From Blakeslea trispora (lineage: Eukaryota > Mucoromycota > Mucoromycetes > Mucorales > Choanephoraceae), in NCBI GenBank assembly GCA_025331445.1, contig JAIWNE010000042.1, positions 62,001 through 126,000 on the forward strand: a DNA stretch of 64,000 nucleotides, written 5' to 3'. Positions 23,026-33,232 of this stretch are shown in pieces. A program made the position numbers and the translations under genes. Each line of letters opens with the position of its first letter. The stretch's first letter is position 1. The notes under the pieces are model-generated. The model was given only the letters and a program-made list of their open reading frames with translations. It had not been told where the DNA came from and did not search any database.

Positions 23026-24687
23026 ATGTTAACAAACAACTTACCCTGTGAAATACATTGGAAAATTGCATCTTATTTGAATATCAATGATCAAAGGGAA
23101 TACAGTCTTGTATGTAGATATTGGAACAAAGCAGCAAGGCATGCCATGCTTAAAAAGGTTCAACTGAGGAACGAAAAAGCAGTGGATGCATTCGTTGATT
23201 TCTTGACCAAGTCGCACTCCTCAAGAGAACTAGTGAAAGAGATAGAAGTGAGAACATATAACTATCTAGATGCTAATGAACGATATTCCCAATTGATTCA
23301 CTTAACACCTAATGTAAGGACGCTTCAAGTTGGTAATGATGGTGCCAAACTATTTCGAGTTGCTATGCAAGAGATAAAGAATGGTCATTGGCAGTATCTT
23401 GATTGCATTAAAAACTATTCCCACTATAGTAGAGTTACAACGGATTTGGCCAAGGACTACTACGCACTTGCATCAGCCATCCAAGACAAACTTTTCAGTC
23501 TTAACCTCAATGTATCTCCCTTGCCTGACTCTCTCTCTCAACTACAATGCTTTCAATTTCCTTTGGATACCATCGGACAGACACGCTTTAGTGCAGTGAA
23601 GCATTTAAATTGCTATTCTGATGAGACTACAACTGTTCAATTGCTAGATCATGCACTTTCACTATGTCCAAACGCTACACATATTAAGCTTGAGCTCTCT
23701 CACCTTGACCAACACAAAAACGAATTGATGCATATAAAGCCACATACAAAATTAAAGAGGCTCAATGTCTGCCTATGGACCCTCTCAGAAGCTGGCTTGA
23801 GTTATATCTGTCACAAGTTTCCAAAGGTTGAACACTTTACTTTAAAGGTTGGAAAGTATATTGATGACTGGGAAGATCAGTCAAAGCCAAGTCCCTTTTA
23901 TATATCAGAACAGGTGATAAACCAATTGGCAAACTATACAAACTCTCTTGCGAATTTTTCACTCTATATCGAAGGAGCAACAAACAACATGCAGTTGATC
24001 CATGGGTTTGCTTCACTTGAATGGCAAGGAAAGTCGCTCTTCAAGACAGATGAAAATCTCTTTTGTATCGAATGCGATACATCTAGACCTAAATTCTCGG
24101 AAATGGTGAATCGATGGGTCACAGACAGTTTTGATCTAACGCAAGCAAGTATAAAGGATTACTTGGGTCAGCTCGATGAGATTTTTTTATTCTATAAGCA
24201 GCCTAAAAGCACTCAAATTTTGACACATTGCACACAGCTCCAAAGCCTCAGGATGACATATTATGATGCTTGCAACTATCAAGGTCCTATGCTACCCATT
24301 ACTCGTTTGAGTTTAGGAAATTTTGAAAAAGGCTCGGATTCCCTCAAACAGCTTGTAGCATATACGCCCTATCTAAAAGTGTTAGAATATACGTGTCTTC
24401 TGGGTCTCGAATTTCTCATTGATATACCCTCTGCCTCTCTCGAATTGCTTTATCTGCTTTACTTCGTTCATATCGACATAGACATGCTTTTCTTGCATCT
24501 TGTACAATCTGGAGTTGAAACGTATTATCAATCGCATGAGCATCGACTCTGTGAAACCGATATCAGTAATCTTCCAGAGCAGCATCCAGAATTGAGAATC
24601 ATGAAGGTCAAGGTGATTTGTAAAGACTTGAAGTGTCTCAAGTTCAGTAATTTCTCTGGACTTTGGCACATTATGCATGACTTTTGA
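23026..24687 (+). CDS. F-box protein with leucine-rich C-terminal region
   Basis: Intronless, 553 aa. Residues 4-40 (LPCEIHWKIASYLNINDQREYSLVCRYWNKAA) fit the F-box: L-P-x-E-I start, central helix and V-C-x-x-W. The F-box binds Skp1 in SCF ubiquitin ligases; the substrate is unknown. The rest has irregularly spaced leucine-rich stretches (for example LTPNVRTLQVG, THIKLELSHLDQHK, LKRLNVCLWTL, LEYTCLLGLEFL) suggestive of degenerate LRRs, as in the large F-box/LRR families of Mucoromycota. No transmembrane segment or catalytic motif is seen. Confidence 0.75.
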   Translation: MLTNNLPCEIHWKIASYLNINDQREYSLVCRYWNKAARHAMLKKVQLRNEKAVDAFVDFLTKSHSSRELVKEIEVRTYNYLDANERYSQLIHLTPNVRTLQVGNDGAKLFRVAMQEIKNGHWQYLDCIKNYSHYSRVTTDLAKDYYALASAIQDKLFSLNLNVSPLPDSLSQLQCFQFPLDTIGQTRFSAVKHLNCYSDETTTVQLLDHALSLCPNATHIKLELSHLDQHKNELMHIKPHTKLKRLNVCLWTLSEAGLSYICHKFPKVEHFTLKVGKYIDDWEDQSKPSPFYISEQVINQLANYTNSLANFSLYIEGATNNMQLIHGFASLEWQGKSLFKTDENLFCIECDTSRPKFSEMVNRWVTDSFDLTQASIKDYLGQLDEIFLFYKQPKSTQILTHCTQLQSLRMTYYDACNYQGPMLPITRLSLGNFEKGSDSLKQLVAYTPYLKVLEYTCLLGLEFLIDIPSASLELLYLLYFVHIDIDMLFLHLVQSGVETYYQSHEHRLCETDISNLPEQHPELRIMKVKVICKDLKCLKFSNFSGLWHIMHDF

Positions 24688-25649
24688 TTGAGTCGAATAG
24701 AAAAGAGTTTTAAATAGCATGTTCTTGCTTTTTTAAAAAAGAAAAGAACGAAAAGCGTTTTGCAAATAAACTGATTATGCTTGTCTTTTTATTGTACTGA
24801 ATCTGTATTGTCTTGTGAAAGAAGGAAACATTTCAAGCAACGACAAGAATATGAATATTGAAGCTTATGATGAGTCAAAACTAAATTCACAAGTCAAAGC
24901 ATTTCAACTCTACATGCGTCTTTTTAATACTGTGTTATTAGTGTAAATACACTTCTTTCATACAACCCTCTTGAGCGTTGGTGATTGAGGATCGGGCTAA
25001 TAGCACTTCAACTGGAAGTCTGAAGACCCTTAAAAGCAAATATTTTTCTGCAAACAAAATAAACACTGCTTGATCAATAGAATTTGTTTACAAGCCTATT
25101 TCCAGTATTCAAAAATTCAAGATGCAGAGCTTTGCTGGAAGGAGACGATACTTCTCTAAGTTGAAGCAAGTGTCTAACGCAAGTATCGCCAGCAACATCT
25201 ATTTCGCACTATAATTTTGTCATCTATAGACCAGACAAAAATATTGCAGCATATCTGTGCGTGTATATGAGAGGGTAAAGGTAGTTTAACATCCAAACTG
25301 TGAAGCAACAATGGCTACAAGGTGAGTGTAGCAAGCAGGTTGACCAGTCTCTATATACTGCAACTAGAACTGAGCTATTCTGAAAACCACACATGTTCTT
25401 GTTTTTACAAATAGGCTTTATCCGTTTGCTTTTTTCGTATTATAGGATTTACAGAGAGATCAAATGTCCAGCATTTATCAATTATTAACCATGCATTGGT
25501 TCATTATATTTTGCTTTACATTAATAATCATGTATAGCATTTTTTATGAACAAGCGTATGATGGTATTTATATTCAAAAACAACCTAGTCAACTTTTTGT
25601 TGCTAGGTTTGATATTTATTTATTTCTTTTTGGCCTGGCACTCTGCCTT
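24688..25649. other. Intergenic spacer, no gene seen
   Basis: AT-rich. An ATG followed by a GTGAGT donor (25311-25326) can be joined to downstream acceptors, but every product stops within 20 codons, so I do not call a gene. Confidence 0.45.
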
Positions 25650-26489
25650 CTAGTTTTCTGGCACAATCCTTTGCTTCTTGCTCTTTCCTGTTCTCTCTAA
25701 TTTCTCACCTTCTTGTTCATCTGAATCATCCTCTAACTTTCGCTTCAACATTTGGCTTTCTTTTGATTTGATTGTATCTGTTTCATTCTTTTCTGTCTTT
25801 CTTTTCTTTGTCTGTATTTTCTTTGATTCTTCTTTTTCATCATCATCTTTGTCAACTTCATCTTCTAATTTTCTTTTCTGACTGCAAGGTTCTAAGTCTT
25901 TATACTCATATATACTACAGAAATCTTCTTCTTCTATTGTTTCTAGTTTGATTTCAACATCTTCATGACTATGGAGCATTTGGTGTATTAAACACTCTTT
26001 CTTGTCTTCTTCTTCTTCATCTTCTTCTATTATTATGACCTCTTTGATTTCTTCGACGGTTATTATCTCTAGCTCACTTAGCTCTTCATATGCATCTTTG
26101 TATTCTTCTTCTTCTTATTCTTCTTCTTCTTCTTCTTCTTCTTCTTCTTCTTCTTCTTCAGCTACTACAATCACTTCTGGCTCTTCCAGGTATTCCAGAC
26201 AGTCCTCAAACACGTCTTCCTCTTCTTCAATTTCAACAACTTCTATTTCATTTTTCTAATAACAACATGAGCTTGCAGGTTCTTTTTTTCTTACGCTTGT
26301 ATACATACCCAAACACTGAAGTGGCTGTCTTTCGAGTTTGTATAATTTTTTGGACTAGAATATATTTGTGTGGGCAATTTTTATAACGTTAATAAATAAG
26401 CAAGAGAGAAAAAACTGTTGCTTAGTATAAAAGTCCTTTTACCTTGCATCACTGATGAGCAGTTGATCTGGAGATGTATGAATAGTCAT
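25650..26489 (-). CDS. Acidic/lysine-rich low-complexity protein with in-frame stop in poly-Glu tract
   Basis: Three exons join in frame: 26489-26443, 26354-26309, 26255-25650 (699 nt, 232 codons plus stop). The first exons encode MTIHTSPDQLLISDAS and PKNYTNSKDSHFSVW. The third is extremely Glu-rich, then Lys/Glu/Asp-rich with two KRKLEDD/E blocks and QKRKLEDE (nuclear-signal-like). A TAA at 26115-26117 interrupts the Glu codon run, where a single G-to-T change turns GAA into TAA. Without read-through the product would stop at about residue 80; the downstream 109-residue frame starts at an ATG at 25979. No family recognised. The overlapping + strand poly-Ser frame is its antisense shadow. Confidence 0.4.
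26104..26160. repeat. (TTC)n/(GAA)n microsatellite
   Basis: About nineteen TTC/TTA triplets in a row, coding for poly-Glu on the minus strand. One unit is TTA, giving the in-frame TAA of the acidic gene. Confidence 0.9.
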
Positions 26490-26562
26490 TTTTTAGATAG
26501 CGTGTTTTGTGAATAAGTTTTATGAAAATAACAAAAGAGAAAAGGAAAGGGAAAAGGAAGAG

Positions 26563-26605
26563 CAGGGTAGTGTAGTGTAGTGTAGGGTAGGGTAGGGTAG
26601 GGTGG
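26563..26605 (+). repeat. Telomere-like GTGTA/GGGTA pentamer tract, potential G-quadruplex
   Basis: Five-base units change from GTGTA to GGGTA and end in GGGTGGG. At least four GGG runs are spaced by two bases (26584-26605), which fits a G-quadruplex. Located about 75 bp upstream of the acidic gene start. Confidence 0.85.
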
Positions 26606-29487
26606 GAAAGAGAAGGTTATACGTCATTGTTTGCAACCATAGAGTGCTTCAAACTAGGGCATGGAGCCATGTATCAATCGAGACACACTCTTTCCGATTC
26701 AATCATTTGTTATACTCATCTGGCACACACTGTTTTGTTAAGTGGCTAATTGGCTGAAGGTTTATGGGGGAGGGGGGGCATGATGAGATATCAATCTTTT
26801 TGATCTTACAGTGTAAATACCCATTCTCAGGTGAATAGGCAATCATGTATATTCACATATAGCGTATGTGCTCACACATGATTCATTATTACTGCTTTAC
26901 ATACAAATGCTTATATATACTTATATTGTGAGGTTATGTTTGTTAGATTTTTATTTCTCTTTGTCAAAATCATGCATAATCTTGTACTCAATGTCGTGGA
27001 ACAAGCTACTTCGTTTGCAATGCTTTCTGGTTTTGTTCTACCTGGTACTTGATTGATTAGCAATACTATCTCTCTAACTACAATTGCTGTTGTTCTTTTT
27101 TTTTCTTATCTGTTCCTGACAAGATCCTGCCCTGATTTGAAGAATAGTTTAGTAGATTACTATTGGTTTTGTACCAGCTTAAATTTATTTATTCAAGAGG
27201 AGCTTGACTGTCAAAAGGACATTCATATGAATAAATGTTGCTGCTTGTCTTGATCTAGTCTATCAGCCTTCTATGGTCTATTTATTATTCCTCTCTCTTG
27301 CTTGGACTTAGCTGTGATATCTATGTTACTTTTTTCTCTTTTTTTCTTTTGTTGTTCATTCTATAGCCGTTAGCTTTATACCCTGAAGTCAATCTTTTCA
27401 AACTATGAAAGCTAAAGTAAGTAAGCATAAGCCCAAAAAAATTCGAGTGGCAGTGACGATGATGATAACGATTATCATAATAACCAAATGCTTGACTGTT
27501 TAGAGACATTCAGTTCAGTATCTTTTATGCGCCTATTTTGGCAATCCGCTAAGAAGAGGTGGATAGGCGAAAAGAAAGGAAAAAAAAGCTAAACTATAAT
27601 TCTGAGAATAAAGTGAAGGAATCATATGAAGCAAAAGAGTCGTCGACTGAGTACGTCTCTTGTGTTTTCTCGAATGCGTTCTTGAGTAACTGCGCATCCC
27701 TTTCTCTCGCAATTAGTATTTTCTATCAGCTTTTTTTTAAGAACTTTTGTCCTTCTAAAAAGGAAAAAAAGAAAAAAAAGCAAAGCAAAAAGTCAAGTTA
27801 AAGTATATTCCTTGATTAGCAAGCAACAAAATTTTAGTATTTTCTACTGGATTTTCTAATTGACTCTCTTGACATCTAAACAATAGGGGGGGTTCAGTTT
27901 GGCAGCAATTCCATTGGTGATGTCCATAGTAACTGATGACGATTGTCTGTTGTGATTACTTTAGCAATGTTTACTTGTTTTCAAAGTCAGAACTGAAACA
28001 TGCGAACACGGACCATTTCTCTCTAGCATTGTCAACTAGGGGGTGACTTGGGCCATTTCCAAAAATAGAAGTGACCAAAAAACAAGAGAAGAAAGAAAGG
28101 CGCGATAATCGAAACACTCTATACTCTATGCGTGTCTGATTTTACTCTCTGCTGGATTCCTTTCTTTTTCTTTTTATCATTAAAGCCAAATTAAGCTGAT
28201 AAAAGTGTCCTTTATTCTCTCAACAAGTCATGAGAGAAAAGATCTACATATTAAAATAATTTTCTTTTTTTTTGTTGCACCGCAAAATAAGCAAGATTAT
28301 ATAAGTCGATAAACAAAACCTTAGTTTCGTGTCATACAGTAACTGTGCTGATTTGATCTTTGCTGTAAAGTGGCCAGAAAGACATAGGCTGCTTGTTCTA
28401 TCGCTATCATTCATCTAGAACAGTAATCAGGGAAATAAGGGGAATGTGGGACAAAAGGGGCAAAAGGCTCCTTTTTTCTGTCAGAAAAATGGTGAGCGGC
28501 ATTAAAAAAACAAAAAGATATGGGAATATTAATTTAAGACTTACAAAAGTTGTTTTTTTAAAAAAAAAAAAGACTTACAAGAGGTGCTTTTGGAGTCGAA
28601 TGAAACGAATGATTTCGCTATTCGTTTTTTTTTTTTGGACAATTCTCTGATAGATTTTCGATTGATCAGTGTTTTGAAGCTTAGGAATGCCTGTTATCTA
28701 TCAATGCCGAGACCTCCATTGTAGACTTGTTACTCAAAGTTCTAAACTCAGCATTCAGATAGAAAAAAAAGAAAGCTTAATTCTGATGATGATCACTATT
28801 ACCATTTGCTTTGTATCGCACTACTTGTATTTCTTGTGGTTATGATACGAGCAAAAGCAATAATGAATCCGAGATATCAATAGTAGCTCAACACAAGCAA
28901 ATTCTCTGAATTGTCTGTCTTGCAAAACTTGTACAAGATAGAGTACTGCTTTACCTAATTTATTGTTTGATTATGTATGTAAATGAAATTGACAATTATT
29001 CTATGTTTATTTTCTTGCATTATTTTCTCATGGTCAAATAGAGTAAACAATGAGAAACATGTTGTTCTTTATTTCTACAAGCTAACAAATTCAGAGGCAA
29101 TGAAGGATGGCGATGCAAAAGTAGGTGAATAACACAATCAGAGCTCGCGTTGCTATTTTCTTTTTCCTTCAAGGGTATGCGTGTCTGTTTGTGTGTCTGT
29201 TTTGGGATATAAAGCCTAATCTTTGTACTATGTGTCACACTAACGGATGGCGGATACATCTGAAATAGGTAAAGGCTATACTAGGATGATGAAGAAACTG
29301 ATATCAAATATTCGACTCTCCATCATTTTGTTTGTTTTCTCTTTCTTTCTCTCATTTATCAGTCATTCATTCATTTACTCTCTTTCCCTCTGGTGCCTCT
29401 CCTTATCCTGTCCTATCCCTGTCTCTTTATCTCGCTGTATCGCTCTCACCAAGTCTCACCATATGTTCTCCCGATACCCTAAACGAT
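26606..29487. other. Long intergenic region, no supported gene
   Basis: Several short frames in this 2.9-kb stretch are low-complexity (Lys- or Phe/Ser-rich) and lack splice or codon support. A GGGGGAGGGGGGG run lies at 26766-26778 and a seven-G run near 27886. I recognise no RNA gene. Confidence 0.45.
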
Positions 29488-29696
29488 ACGTTTGTACCCA
29501 AATCAAGAAAAACCAAAAAACCTACAAAAAAAATATAAAATCACCAAAAAAAACCAAAAAAAGGAAGCACCATGTTTGTACCCAAATTAAAAAAAAATCA
29601 CAAAAACCAACAAAAAAAAAATATAAAAACTTAAAAACCCAAAAAAAAAAAAAAAAAATACAAAAAAAAATTAAAAAATATATATAAAAAAAAAAA
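29488..29696. repeat. A-rich imperfect tandem duplication (about 86-bp unit)
   Basis: TTTGTACCCAAAT occurs at about 29489 and 29575, each followed by a similar A-rich string with CCAAAAA and ATATAAAA blocks; the second unit runs into a nearly pure A tract. It abuts the tail of the SINE-like copy on the minus strand. Confidence 0.7.
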
Positions 29697-30085
29697 TTGA
29701 AGCAGTACGACTGTTTGTAAGAAGGCACAACACTTTCCAAGAAGCAATAGTTGGTCCCCCGGCAAGCCTTATGAATCTCTGACGAAGCATCACTCCCAAG
29801 GTCTGTTTGTCGCTCTGATACCTTACTTCCAGGAGGAAGAAGGAGAAAAGAGTGCATCTGCGGAATACTGTAGCCTCAGGGTATTGTCAAGTAGTCTGTA
29901 AGTCTTAGTGATCCTGTCTTGGCGGACTCGAACCAATCGGTGGTTACTCTTACCAACGAGGATGTCCTTGTCGACGCCTACGAACCCGGTTTTTCTTGCA
30001 TCAAACTGGATGCCTCTGGCTGGTCTCCTGGATACTGCTTGTGCCAGACACTCTGGTGTGTGAGTACAAGTACAAAGCATACCCC
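29697..30085 (-). mobile_element. SINE-like repeat, copy 1
   Basis: A sequence of about 390 bp on the minus strand, richer in GC than its surroundings, has a diverged partner in the opposite orientation at 30283-30680. On the minus strand it contains an A-box-like TGGCACAAGCAG and, 100 nt on, GGTTCGAGTCC, a perfect Pol III B-box core. The body then carries TTCTTCCTCC, GTAAGGTATCAGAG and GTGTTGTGCCTT and ends in a T-rich tract. Internal A/B boxes in a dispersed short repeat suggest a tRNA-derived SINE, but no whole tRNA fold is present. The 85-codon frame across it on the minus strand does not look like a known protein. Confidence 0.5.
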
Positions 30086-30282
30086 TTTCCTTTCTCTCCT
30101 TTTTTCTTCAGGTAAGTATTTGTTTCTCACTGGCTGGCAACCCTGCTAGTCAGTAGGTCTTTCTTTGTTTGTGTTCATTTTTTCTCTGTTTACCTGGCTC
30201 TGGCTCTGCTTGCAAGAAGGTGTCTTGGCTTGCTATCCAGGTAGACATAACGGCTTTCTAAGCTTAGTTTACTTATGCCTCT
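30086..30282. other. Spacer between the two SINE-like copies
   Basis: About 200 bp, CT/TG-rich, of moderate GC. No gene seen. Confidence 0.4.
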
Positions 30283-30680
30283 TGTTCTTATGTTTCGGTG
30301 CCTCTTGTTCTCATACTTCTGGAGATGATGGTGCCGGTGGTTGAAGGGAGATAGCTATGCTGAAGGTTTGTTGTAATTGAAATTCGTTAGTAGTAGGTTG
30401 TTCGTCAAGGTATCCTCTGCGGTAGGGTAGTCACTGAGCGGTTCTTGTCTGTCCAAGATGGGTGATCTAGGTCTTATGGGCTACTTGGCTTTACTCTGGG
30501 GTTTTACAGTGTTCTTCAGGTGTACTTCTTTTTTCCTTCTTCCTCCAAGTAAGGTATCAGAGAGGCAAATGGACTTTGGTTGTGATGTTAGTCAGACTTC
30601 ATTTGGCTTGTTGGGAAGACCTTCTATTGTTTGTAAAAAAATTAAGAAAATGAAAGTGTTGTGCCTTGTATAAAAGTGTT
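30283..30680 (+). mobile_element. SINE-like repeat, copy 2 (diverged)
   Basis: It aligns by eye with copy 1 over nearly its whole length in the opposite orientation, at roughly 65-70% identity. Shared blocks include CTTGTTCTCA, TATCCTC, CGGTTC, CTACTTG, TTACAGT, CTTCTTCCTCC, GTAAGGTATCAGAG and GTGTTGTGCCTT. The A-box position reads TGGTGCCGGTGG. The B-box position reads CGGTTCTTGTC and is degraded. Confidence 0.5.
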
Positions 30681-31580
30681 TTTGCAAGTGTATTGATCGT
30701 CAAATAAATAAATACATTGTGTTTACTATTAAATAAAATCATTTTGTTTGCGAACTGATGAGTCTATGAGTCTATTGTAGGTAAAAAAGTACATGTTTTA
30801 GGGAAACAACCTATCCAGCACCATCGAATGCTTGGAGTGCGAGACCCTTTTGCAAAGCTATACATTAGAGAGTAGAGATGTTTCTAAAATATTCATAAAG
30901 AAACATGACTTGACACAAGAAAGGCTTCAAAGTTGCTCCATCGAACAGAAACTGAACAGACAAATCTTTAGAACAATGAATGGTTAGTTTAATCAAAGCT
31001 TTGATCTTGTACTATTCCACTGATATACTCGATATAAACACCTTATTGTTTTCGTTGTTTCTCTCGCATTTTTTTTTTTAGTTTTACTTGGACTTGCTTG
31101 TTCCTCAACTTTGATTATACACAAGAACAAAAGAATGGTTGCTCAAAGAATGACACGCCTAAAAATCAAAGCAACTTTCTTTTAAAGATTCTAAAGATTC
31201 TAAAGATTCAAAATCAATAACACAATAAAATATGCATTGCACCTATGCCTTTTTTTTCATATCATGTTTGCTTGTATTTCTTTTTCTTCCCTTCGATTCA
31301 GTAATTTGTTGAGGATAGCTTTTACAGTGTCGTCTATATTCATTTCTGTGGTTTAAATGAGGACAGTCTCAAGACTGTAATGCGAATAGATCAAGCTGTA
31401 GGCAGTAACAGTGCTTTGTTACAGTCTTTTGTATAGAGACGTGCGTGATGAAAAAGCCATTCATATTGAGATTTGTTTATTTGATAAATGCCAATGCAAA
31501 CACTTTTCAGTACCTTTTTTTTTTCAGATCAAGTTCTTTGACCAATCTTTCTTATTTTGACATTGTATCAGCATCGTATC
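30681..31580. other. Intergenic, no gene seen
   Basis: AT-rich. Near 31184-31210 a 9-bp unit AAAGATTCT is repeated three times. Nothing else recognised. Confidence 0.45.
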
Positions 31581-31660
31581 TAGCTTTATCTAGCTTTATC
31601 TAGCTTTATCTAGCTTTATCTAGCTTTATCTAGCTTTATCTAGCTTTATCTAGCTTTATC
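31581..31660. repeat. Eight exact copies of the 10-bp unit TAGCTTTATC
   Basis: Uninterrupted perfect tandem array of 80 bp. Low divergence points to recent expansion. Confidence 0.95.
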
Positions 31661-32116
31661 TATCCAACCAGCCAAACAAAGTCAGTGCATATCCATAAAG
31701 TTCACTACAACATTGATATCCACAGTCTATTCTAGTTTGTTTACTCTCTCATGTCTAGCAAATGGGGGCTATCCAGACTGATTGCAAAGTCTGGCCTGCT
31801 CTATTCCAATCGATGCGAGTCAAGAGTGACACAAAATGGAAGGTGAAATATTGGGAAAACTCTTATGGGGTAGCAATTGACGAGCTAGAACTCAACTATC
31901 TAATTTTTATGTATATTTGAGATAGCTTTATTTACGATAATATATATGTTAGTGTGGATAGAAAAAAAAACAAAACAGTGTGTTCTTGCTTTTTCTAATC
32001 CTCGAGTATATGATAAGGTTCCCGAAGAAAAGAAAAGGCAGAATTGACAAGTTATTAGATTATTTAAGGAGGATCAGTCAAGTAGTACAAAAAAGAAGGT
32101 AGAGCAGAATTAAGAT
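31661..32116. other. Left flank of the DIRS element
   Basis: No gene. The sequence just before the element reads ...GAATTAAGAT, directly followed by ATTCTGAG, the element's left end. Confidence 0.5.
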
Positions 32117-32163
32117 ATTCTGAGTGTCGAAATAAATTTCTCTCAGAATTTATTGAGACCACG

Positions 32164-32273
32164 ATTACCAAATAAGACAGTGTAATATATATGCTTGTGA
32201 TCTTCTCTTTATTTAATGTCAGCGAAAAATATAAAATTTTTCTCTAATCTAATATATAACAAATTGATCTTCT
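32164..32273 (+). repeat. DIRS left inverted terminal repeat
   Basis: 110 bp from ATTACCAAATAAGACAG to GATCTTCT; reverse complement of 36327-36436. An ATG at 32216 that could start ORF1 lies inside it. Confidence 0.93.
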
Positions 32274-33232
32274 TTTTCGCTCGTCTGGACATTACCGCTT
32301 GGAAACTGACTATCATGCCTTCAGACGAAGATTTTAGCTTTTTAAAGAACCAATTGGAAGAAACGCAACAGTTGCTGAAAGGACTGCTTGTAGCACAAGA
32401 ACAATCGGCACTCAGGGGTGACAAGGGGTCACAGGATTCTGGTGAGACCTCAACCTTACACTCCTTTGGGGTTCATCCTCGATTTGAATGGACGCCTGAT
32501 GTGGAAGTGCAGAGTAGCCTCGGTTTAGATCGCAATCTGTTTAAAAGTACCACACTCACAGACGATGAAAGGGGTTCCATCATCGACACATATCCTCCTA
32601 TGAGCAACACTAATTATCAGCCACCACAGACAATGCCCGATTCAAGACGCAAAATGAACAAGGGCCAGGCTCAAGAGGATGCTACTTTGCGCAACCTCCA
32701 ATATTTGATTTCTGGAGTATTTCGCCCTTTGGATATTTTGGGTAGTGAAATATGCACCACTAACCTTCCTATGGAGGAAACTCAACGCTTCATTGCTATT
32801 TTGGCAGATGTTCGTACGTTGTTGTTGAACGTCAATTCGACTATTTCGTCCTCTCGACTGGACATCAACTTTCGAGCTGTTCATCCGGCTTTCAAGGCTG
32901 CCACCAATGACACACATAACTATCTGATGTCGCCTGAAAGTTTCACGGATGCTGTTTCGCATCAATCTGCCGCCCAGAAAACCATGCGAGAAGCTTCATC
33001 CTTCTTGCAGCGCAATCGTCGCAAGAACAACAGTTCGGGTCAACCCAGCTTTAATAGTAGCAACAACACTGGCGCTGCTTCTAACAATCCGTTTTTTCGA
33101 GCAGGTCCGCCCATGGGTCAGGGCGGGTTCTCGAACAACACCAGAAGCCATGGACAACGCCACGGCAACCGTTCCCAAGGAACACAACACAAACCCAACA
33201 CCAATCCGTTCATCAAGAACAATCGCCAGTAG
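32216..33232 (+). CDS. DIRS ORF1 (Gag-like)
   Basis: 338 codons from the ATG at 32216 inside the terminal repeat, or 305 from the more likely ATG at 32315 (MPSDEDFSFLKNQLEE). The product starts with a coiled-coil-like stretch and has a central helical region (ATLRNLQYLISGVFRPLDIL ...). The tail is rich in Asn, Gly, Ser, Arg and Gln, as in nucleic-acid-binding Gag tails of DIRS elements. No CCHC knuckle is present. It ends in TAG where the RT frame begins. Confidence 0.7.
   Translation: MSAKNIKFFSNLIYNKLIFFFARLDITAWKLTIMPSDEDFSFLKNQLEETQQLLKGLLVAQEQSALRGDKGSQDSGETSTLHSFGVHPRFEWTPDVEVQSSLGLDRNLFKSTTLTDDERGSIIDTYPPMSNTNYQPPQTMPDSRRKMNKGQAQEDATLRNLQYLISGVFRPLDILGSEICTTNLPMEETQRFIAILADVRTLLLNVNSTISSSRLDINFRAVHPAFKAATNDTHNYLMSPESFTDAVSHQSAAQKTMREASSFLQRNRRKNNSSGQPSFNSSNNTGAASNNPFFRAGPPMGQGGFSNNTRSHGQRHGNRSQGTQHKPNTNPFIKNNRQ

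Noticed and set aside
25311..25470. Possible small spliced gene starting ATG GCT ACA AG/GTGAGT
   Set aside because: All acceptor choices give stops within 20 codons.
26002..26259. Poly-Ser ORF on the + strand
   Set aside because: It is the antisense of the Glu-rich exon of the acidic gene, which has splice support on the minus strand.
29925..29940. tRNA gene on the minus strand around the perfect B-box
   Set aside because: No acceptor stem or anticodon arm can be drawn around it and the A-box-like string is 100 nt away; it fits a repeat promoter, not a tRNA.
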